Source: JANSXG01 sp965652425 (GTDB lineage Bacteria > Planctomycetota > Phycisphaerae > Phycisphaerales > UBA1924). From it: a stretch of 17,993 nt of DNA. Shown piece by piece: positions 13,475 through 17,993 of the stretch. The stretch spans positions 1 to 17,993 of the forward strand of contig CBFGVX010000067.1 in the NCBI GenBank assembly GCA_965652425.1, written 5' to 3'. A program made the translations under genes and the position numbers. Under the pieces are notes generated by a model that did no database searches, had not been told where the DNA came from, and worked only from the letters and a program-made list of their open reading frames with translations. Position 1 is the stretch's first letter; each line of letters starts with the position of its first letter.

Positions 13475-14494
13475 ATGCAAGCGCTGCGATACACAGGACG
13501 GGCCGAGAGCGGAGCGAGCGTCGGCGTGTTCTCGGACGCGCCCGATCCCCGGCCAGCACCCGGCGAGGCGCTCGTCCGCCCGCTGCGCATGGGTGTCTGC
13601 TCGACCGATCTCGAAATCGCTCGCGGCTACATGGACGCCGATCGGGAGCAGCAGCCGATCACGCTCGGGCACGAGTTCGTGGGGGTGGTTGAAGAATTCA
13701 ACGCGGTCAGCCCGGTGCAGCAGGAGCTGGTCAAGCGGCTCAAGGGCAAGCGGGTGGTCGGTTCGATCAACGCGGTCTGCGGCGAATGCGACCTGTGCCG
13801 CGCCGGGCTGAGCAACCACTGCCGCGAACGGACGGTGCTCGGCATCGCCGGTCGCGACGGCTGTTTCGCCGAACGGTTCTGCCTGCCGATCGTGAACCTC
13901 GTCGCGGTGCCGGACTCGGTGGACGACGATCGGGCGGTGTTCGCCGAGCCGCTGGCGGCGGCCCTGCACGCGGCTCACCAGCTGCATTTCGAGGGCAAGC
14001 CGTACATCACGGTGCTCGGCGACGGCCGGCTCGGGCTGCTGTGCGTGCAGGTGATGAGCAAGCTCAACGCGAGCGTGCGTCTGATCGGCAAGCACGAGAA
14101 GAAGCTCGCGCTGTGCGAGAAGTGGGGGATCAAGCATCGCCTGCTCAAGGACATCGGTCGTCGCGCGGATCAGGACATTGTTGTGGACTGCACCGGCTCG
14201 CCCGACGGGCTGCGCACCGCGATGCAGCTCGTCCGCCCGCGCGGCACGATTTTGCTCAAGAGCACTTTCGCGCCCGTTGCCGGTGATCCTGTCGACCTGT
14301 CGCCGCTGGTGATCAACGAGATCGAACTGATCGGCTCCCGCTGCGGATCGATGAGCGAGGCGGTCCGGGCGCTGGAGAGGCAGGAAGTGGATGTGGTGAG
14401 TCTGATCACCGGGCGATTCCCGCTCGGGAGCGGCGTGAAAGCGATGGAAGCGGCGGGGCGATCGGACCAGATCAAGGTGCTGATCGACCCGTAA
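13475..14494 (+). CDS. Zinc-dependent medium-chain alcohol/polyol dehydrogenase
   Basis: A 339-residue MDR enzyme. The catalytic zinc ligands are C42 (GVCSTDLEI), H66-E67 (LGHEFVG) and E158 (FAEPLAAALH). The structural zinc lobe has C102, C105, C108 and C116 (CGECDLCRAGLSNHC). The Rossmann fold starts at about 177 with VLGDGRLGLL (G-x-G-x-x-G), so an NAD(P) cofactor is expected. VDCTGSPDGL and GTILLKST are typical second-half motifs. CSTDLEIARGYM resembles the C-(S/G)-TD-EI-GY start of glucose/threonine-dehydrogenase-like members. The substrate, an alcohol or sugar, cannot be told. Length fits the family. No strong ribosome site precedes ATG 13475, but the preceding gene ends only 15 bases before, so coupled translation is possible. 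It converges on uppP with four bases between stops. Confidence 0.92.
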   Translation: MQALRYTGRAESGASVGVFSDAPDPRPAPGEALVRPLRMGVCSTDLEIARGYMDADREQQPITLGHEFVGVVEEFNAVSPVQQELVKRLKGKRVVGSINAVCGECDLCRAGLSNHCRERTVLGIAGRDGCFAERFCLPIVNLVAVPDSVDDDRAVFAEPLAAALHAAHQLHFEGKPYITVLGDGRLGLLCVQVMSKLNASVRLIGKHEKKLALCEKWGIKHRLLKDIGRRADQDIVVDCTGSPDGLRTAMQLVRPRGTILLKSTFAPVAGDPVDLSPLVINEIELIGSRCGSMSEAVRALERQEVDVVSLITGRFPLGSGVKAMEAAGRSDQIKVLIDP

Positions 14495-14498
14495 GCCG

Positions 14499-15392
14499 TC
14501 ACCCGACCTGCACGAGGCCCGCGGCGACGAGCGAGCCGAGCACGATGCACAGCGCGATCCGGTACCAGCCGAATGCGCTGAGCCCGTGCTTGGTCAGGAA
14601 CGCGACGAGCCACTTGATCGCGAACGCCGCGGAGACCGTGGCAACCACGAGGCCGATGACCAGGGGCATCGTGCCGAGTGCCTCGAACATGTTGTCCTCA
14701 CCAGAGCGAGCGGATTCCTGAAGGTTGCGACCGAGCTTGTAGACGCAAGCCCCGCCGAGGGTCGGCAGGCCGAGCAGGAAGCTGAACTCCGCCGCGGCCT
14801 TGGGCTTCAGGCCGATGAGCGTGCCCCCGGCGATGGTCATCATCGATCGGGAAGTGCCGGGCCACATCGCGAGGCACTGGAGCAGGCCGATGCTGAGAGC
14901 GTGTTTCCAGGTGAGGTCGTCGATATCCATGCAGAAGCGGGATTGCTCTGGTTCAACACCCTGATCTGTTTCTTGCGCGATGCGTTGCGATCGCCAGCGA
15001 TCGAGCCAGATCATCCAGATCCCGCCCAGCAGGAGCGCCGCGAGGACCGGCCAGGTCGAGAACAGGTAGGTGCTGATGGTGCTGTCGAGCAGCACGCCGA
15101 GCACCGCCGCGGGCAGGAAGGCGATGAAAAGATTGATCAGCAGCTTCCGACCCGCTTGATCGCGTCCGACAAGCCCGCGCAGCATCTGAACGATCCGCGA
15201 GAAATAGAGCCCGGCCACGGCGAGGATTGCGCCGCCCTGAATGACGATGTTGAACGCATCGACATGGGGGCGGACCTCTTCATCGAAGCGCATCAGTTCG
15301 GTTGCGATGATCAGGTGGCCGGTCGACGACACCGGCAGATACTCGGTGATGCCCTCAACGAGACCCAGAATGACCGCCTGCCACCACTCCAC
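14499..15392 (-). CDS. uppP: Undecaprenyl-diphosphatase UppP (BacA)
   Basis: A 297-residue integral membrane enzyme that removes a phosphate from undecaprenyl diphosphate, recycling the lipid carrier for peptidoglycan and other surface polymers; it confers bacitracin tolerance. Both signature loops are present: EGITEYLPVSSTGH (13-26, with E17 and H26) and PGTSRS (178-183, with R182). About seven or eight hydrophobic segments are visible. It is some 20-25 residues longer than E. coli UppP, mostly from a loop at about 131-162. The start is GTG at 15392, supported by GGAGGAGG at 15400-15407, seven bases away. The ABC exporter lies upstream on the same strand, but a strong hairpin between them suggests separate transcription. 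Confidence 0.96.
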   Translation of the reverse strand: MEWWQAVILGLVEGITEYLPVSSTGHLIIATELMRFDEEVRPHVDAFNIVIQGGAILAVAGLYFSRIVQMLRGLVGRDQAGRKLLINLFIAFLPAAVLGVLLDSTISTYLFSTWPVLAALLLGGIWMIWLDRWRSQRIAQETDQGVEPEQSRFCMDIDDLTWKHALSIGLLQCLAMWPGTSRSMMTIAGGTLIGLKPKAAAEFSFLLGLPTLGGACVYKLGRNLQESARSGEDNMFEALGTMPLVIGLVVATVSAAFAIKWLVAFLTKHGLSAFGWYRIALCIVLGSLVAAGLVQVG

Positions 15393-15435
15393 CTCGGTGC
15401 CTCCTCCGTGAGATTCCGGATCGGCCGGGACGATA

Positions 15436-15467
15436 CCACGCCCGAGCGAATCCTCGCTCCGGCGTGG
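15436..15467 (-). terminator. Strong hairpin between the ABC exporter and uppP
   Basis: Two 13-base arms (15436-15448 and 15455-15467) pair at 12 of 13 positions over a 6-base loop. No T run follows on the minus strand, so it is either a terminator that needs help, a processing site, or a leader structure of uppP. It lies 35 bases after the permease stop and 43 bases before the uppP start. Confidence 0.45.
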
Positions 15468-15501
15468 AAATGTCCTACGGACGCCGGGACGACCGGTTCG
15501 G

Positions 15502-16923
15502 TCACGCTTCTCGGACCCACTTGAGCAGGCCGATCAGCGTCGGCGGCTTGCCGTAGCGGAGCACGCCGATGCGGAAGATCTTCGCGGCGACCCAGACCAT
15601 CAGGGCGACACCCGCAAAGCCGACGAGCATCGAAAGCCCGATCTCCCACAAGGGAACCGTGTGCGAGGGCTGGCTGAGTCGCATGACCATCACGAACGGG
15701 GTCGTGGGCGGGAAGAAGCTGAAGATCCGTGCGATCACGCCGCCGGGGTTGTCCATGATGGCGAACATCAGGACGAACGGCACGATCAGACTGAAGGTGA
15801 TCGGGGCGTAGAGGGCCTGGGCTTCGCGGAGTTCGGTCACGGCGGCACCCACGGCGACCATCATGGCCCCGAGGAAGAAGTAGGCCATGAAGAAGTACAG
15901 GGCCATCCAGACGATCTGGAGGCCTGAAGGCAGGAACTGGAGGAAATTGAACTGGTCCGCCGCGGCGATGCCGACCCCGCCGTAGATCCCGACGACCGTC
16001 AGGCCAACGAGCCCTTGACCGATGAGCTTGCCGATCAGGAGCTGCGTCGGCGAGACCGCCGAGAGCAGAACCTCCATCACGCGTGAGCTCTTTTCCTCGA
16101 GCGTGCCCATGAGCAGGTAGTTGCCCCCGGTCAGGACCGAGGCGTAGATCAGCATCATGAAGATGAAGGGGAGGAAGCGGACGAGTTCCGCGTTGGGCCC
16201 GGCCTTGTCGCCGTCTTCGGTGACGAGCGTGGTGAGGGCCTGCGGCGGGTTCTGGGCGATCAGCATCACCGTCGCGGGGTCGATGTCCGACTGGATGTAT
16301 CGCGTGTCCTGTACGACGCGGTGCACCGCCTGCTCGATCTCGCCGAGGTAGTCCGGGTCGAGCGACGGGGCCCGGTCGATGCGGTACTGGCTCGGGCCGA
16401 GGTTGTTCGGTTCTCGTGGCTGAGGGGTACCGTCCCCGGTTGGAACGGGGATGCGCACGGTGTCTTCGGTGACGACGATGAGCGCGAGGTATTCGCCGCT
16501 TCGGACCTGTTCGCGTAGAGCGGAGAGGTCCGCTTCCTGCGGCGTGATCGCAACGATCTCGACATTCGGCTCCGGACGCGTGCCGGCAATCGCCTCCGCG
16601 ATGGGCATGCTTTGGCGCATTTGCTCTGGATATTGTTCGAGCAGGCGTTCGCGGGCTTCTCGCTCCGCTTCGCGTGCGCGTTTTCGTCCTTCGGGCGAGA
16701 AGGCCTCGCTGAGCCGGTCGGAGAGCTGCTGGCTCGGCGTCGAGTCCACCACGGCGATCCGCCCCTCCATCGGCGGCTTTTCGGAACTGAGGATCCCGGT
16801 CGCACCGACCGCGAACATCAGGCCCCAGATCACGGCGGGGACGATGACCGCCCCGATGAAGAAGGCAGGGGTAAGGGCGGTGACTTTGTACTCGCGGACC
16901 GCCGCGGCGTAGATCTTCCACAT
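15502..16923 (-). CDS. ABC-2 type exporter permease, NatB/YhaP-like
   Basis: A 473-residue membrane subunit. One membrane helix lies near the N-terminus (about 19-42, TPAFFIGAVIVPAVIWGL). A long soluble domain follows (about 45-245), with a charged helical stretch at 75-105 (REAEREARERLLEQ). Five more helices lie in the C-terminal half (about 248-272, 297-320, 335-362, 373-391, 425-450). The loop GTLEEKSSRVMEVLLSAVSP with GKLIG after it is the hallmark of this permease group (Pfam ABC2_membrane_3). It pairs with the ATPase encoded just upstream: three bases separate the ATPase stop and this ATG, and its site GGAGGGGG (16932-16939) lies inside the end of the ATPase gene. Substrate is unknown; relatives are annotated as sodium or drug exporters, sometimes without proof. 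Confidence 0.92.
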   Translation of the reverse strand: MWKIYAAAVREYKVTALTPAFFIGAVIVPAVIWGLMFAVGATGILSSEKPPMEGRIAVVDSTPSQQLSDRLSEAFSPEGRKRAREAEREARERLLEQYPEQMRQSMPIAEAIAGTRPEPNVEIVAITPQEADLSALREQVRSGEYLALIVVTEDTVRIPVPTGDGTPQPREPNNLGPSQYRIDRAPSLDPDYLGEIEQAVHRVVQDTRYIQSDIDPATVMLIAQNPPQALTTLVTEDGDKAGPNAELVRFLPFIFMMLIYASVLTGGNYLLMGTLEEKSSRVMEVLLSAVSPTQLLIGKLIGQGLVGLTVVGIYGGVGIAAADQFNFLQFLPSGLQIVWMALYFFMAYFFLGAMMVAVGAAVTELREAQALYAPITFSLIVPFVLMFAIMDNPGGVIARIFSFFPPTTPFVMVMRLSQPSHTVPLWEIGLSMLVGFAGVALMVWVAAKIFRIGVLRYGKPPTLIGLLKWVREA

Positions 16924-16926
16924 GGC

Positions 16927-17946
16927 TTATTCCCCCTCCACGGCTGCGGCATCGGCCCGGAGTGAGGCCCGGACGCTGTCGGCGGAGTCTTTGGTGCTCA
17001 CGAGACTCACGAAAATGTCCTCCAGCGTGGCCCTGCGGCTTTCGATGCGTCGGAGCGGGATCGACTGGGCGACCCGTGCCAGCACCGCGCCGTGGTCCGA
17101 GCCGTCGGTGAGCGTGGCTTCCAGATGGGGTGGTGTGCTGCCGGACACGGGGACCGCTCGGACCGAATCGATGCCTTGGATGTGTTCGATGGCGGCGGTG
17201 TCGTCGCCGTGCTGGTAGCCGATGGGCTCGATGACGAGCGTGCGCGGGTTGTGCTGCTCGCGGATCTCTTCCATGGTCCCGTCGAGGAGCTTCTTGCCGT
17301 TGTTGATCAGGAAGATGCGGTCGCAGATCTGCTCGGCCTGCTGGAGGACATGGGTCGAGAAGATGATGGTCTTGCCCTGATCGTGCAGATCGTTGATGAG
17401 GGTGCGGAGAAGGCGGCCGTTGACCGGGTCGAGGCCGCTGAAGGGCTCATCGAGGATGATCAGTTCGGGGTCGTGGATGATCGTGGCGAGGAACTGGACC
17501 TTCTGCTGCATGCCCTTGGAGAGTTCCTCGCAGCGTTTTTTCTGCACGCCGGGCAGTTCGACCCGTTCCAGCCACTCGGCGATCCGGTCCTTGAGGATGT
17601 GCCGGTCGACGCCCTTGAGCATCCCGATGTAGGTGAGGAAGGCGTCGACCTTCATTTTGCGGTACACCCCCCGTTCTTCGGGGAGGTAGCCGATGAGGTC
17701 CTTGGACTCGATGGCGGTCGGGCGTCCGAGGACGCTGATCTGGCCGGAATCCGGGGGGAAGATGGACATCACCATGCGGATGGTGGTGGTTTTCCCGGCC
17801 CCGTTGGGTCCGAGGAAGCCGCAGAGCGAGCCGCGGGGCACGGTGAGATCGAGGTTGTCGACGGCGGTTTTGTCTCGGAAGCGCTTGGTGACGCCTCGTA
17901 TGGAGATGGCCGGAAAGGTGTCGGGCTCCGGGGTGGGCTGGATCAC
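16927..17946 (-). CDS. ABC exporter ATP-binding protein, NatA/YhaQ-like
   Basis: A 339-residue ATPase. Walker A is GPNGAGKTT (46-54), the Q-loop region is replaced by GYLPEERGVY (86-95), the signature is LSKGMQQK (142-149), Walker B is LIILDEP (162-168), the D-loop is GLDP (171-174), and the switch histidine is H199 (STHV). The YLPEERG and LSKGMQQK texts are typical of the NatA/YhaQ branch of ABC-2 exporters. After the ATPase core (about 13-232) a C-terminal extension (240-315) resembles DUF4162. It energises the permease encoded directly downstream. The start is GTG at 17946 with GAGG about eight bases upstream; no earlier or nearby ATG fits. The last 20 residues are A/D/E-rich and probably disordered. 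Confidence 0.95.
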   Translation of the reverse strand: MIQPTPEPDTFPAISIRGVTKRFRDKTAVDNLDLTVPRGSLCGFLGPNGAGKTTTIRMVMSIFPPDSGQISVLGRPTAIESKDLIGYLPEERGVYRKMKVDAFLTYIGMLKGVDRHILKDRIAEWLERVELPGVQKKRCEELSKGMQQKVQFLATIIHDPELIILDEPFSGLDPVNGRLLRTLINDLHDQGKTIIFSTHVLQQAEQICDRIFLINNGKKLLDGTMEEIREQHNPRTLVIEPIGYQHGDDTAAIEHIQGIDSVRAVPVSGSTPPHLEATLTDGSDHGAVLARVAQSIPLRRIESRRATLEDIFVSLVSTKDSADSVRASLRADAAAVEGE

Positions 17947-17993
17947 GGTCTGGCCTCGTGGGTTCGGGTGGGGGGTGGGGTGGCGATTCTACC

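Noticed and set aside
15311..16921. 536-codon minus-strand frame over the permease
   Set aside because: It is a shifted frame of the permease with Arg/Pro/His-rich text; the true frame has membrane helices and the EEKSSRVMEVLLSAVSP loop.

Overview
The window looks like a piece of a bacterial chromosome with high G+C, most likely from a planctomycete and possibly of the class Phycisphaerae. The grounds are circumstantial. Two secreted proteins end in dockerin-like EF-hand pairs (GIVDLDDLNA...), a C-terminal module common in that phylum. There are many exported or lipid-anchored proteins, a CRTAC1/ASPIC-UnbV protein, a secreted haloperoxidase-like enzyme, and a tRNA whose CCA is not encoded. 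No 16S or marker gene is present, so the placement is inference.

Layout. 1-193: an unresolved left edge with an open frame on each strand. 194-832 (+): a small membrane protein with a C-terminal zinc ribbon, in visibly lower G+C. 855-1835 (-): an exported protein built from two copies of one domain. 1989-2073 (+): a tRNA with Cys anticodon GCA and U73 but a long type II variable arm; promoter and terminator can both be placed. 2153-3859 (-) and 4346-6478 (+): a divergent pair, an FG-GAP/ASPIC-UnbV protein and a vanadium-haloperoxidase-type enzyme. They carry the same dockerin-like tail and are separated by 486 bp holding possible operator repeats. 6588-9269 (-): a regulatory cluster of a two-domain fasciclin protein, an ECF sigma factor and its RskA-type anti-sigma factor; sigma and anti-sigma overlap by ATGA. 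9704-10327 (+): an orphan FixJ/NarL response regulator, divergent from the fasciclin gene. 10562-11746 (+): an exported protein with two thioredoxin folds. 11774-12523 (-) and 12599-13459 (+): two divergent lipoproteins, the second with HEAT repeats. 13475-14494 (+): a zinc MDR dehydrogenase. 14499-15392 (-): undecaprenyl-diphosphatase UppP. 15502-17946 (-): a two-gene ABC exporter of the NatA/NatB type.

How the parts fit. Most products act at or beyond the cytoplasmic membrane. The fasciclin/sigma/anti-sigma cluster reproduces the gene neighbourhood known for mycobacterial SigK-RskA, whose targets are fasciclin proteins. A near-palindrome of 16 bp centred on GGGGTTCCCC occurs upstream of the sigma gene and again upstream of the FixJ-like regulator, which may tie the two together. 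The strongest anomaly is the type II tRNA-Cys. I saw no CRISPR array, insertion sequence, phage gene or rRNA.
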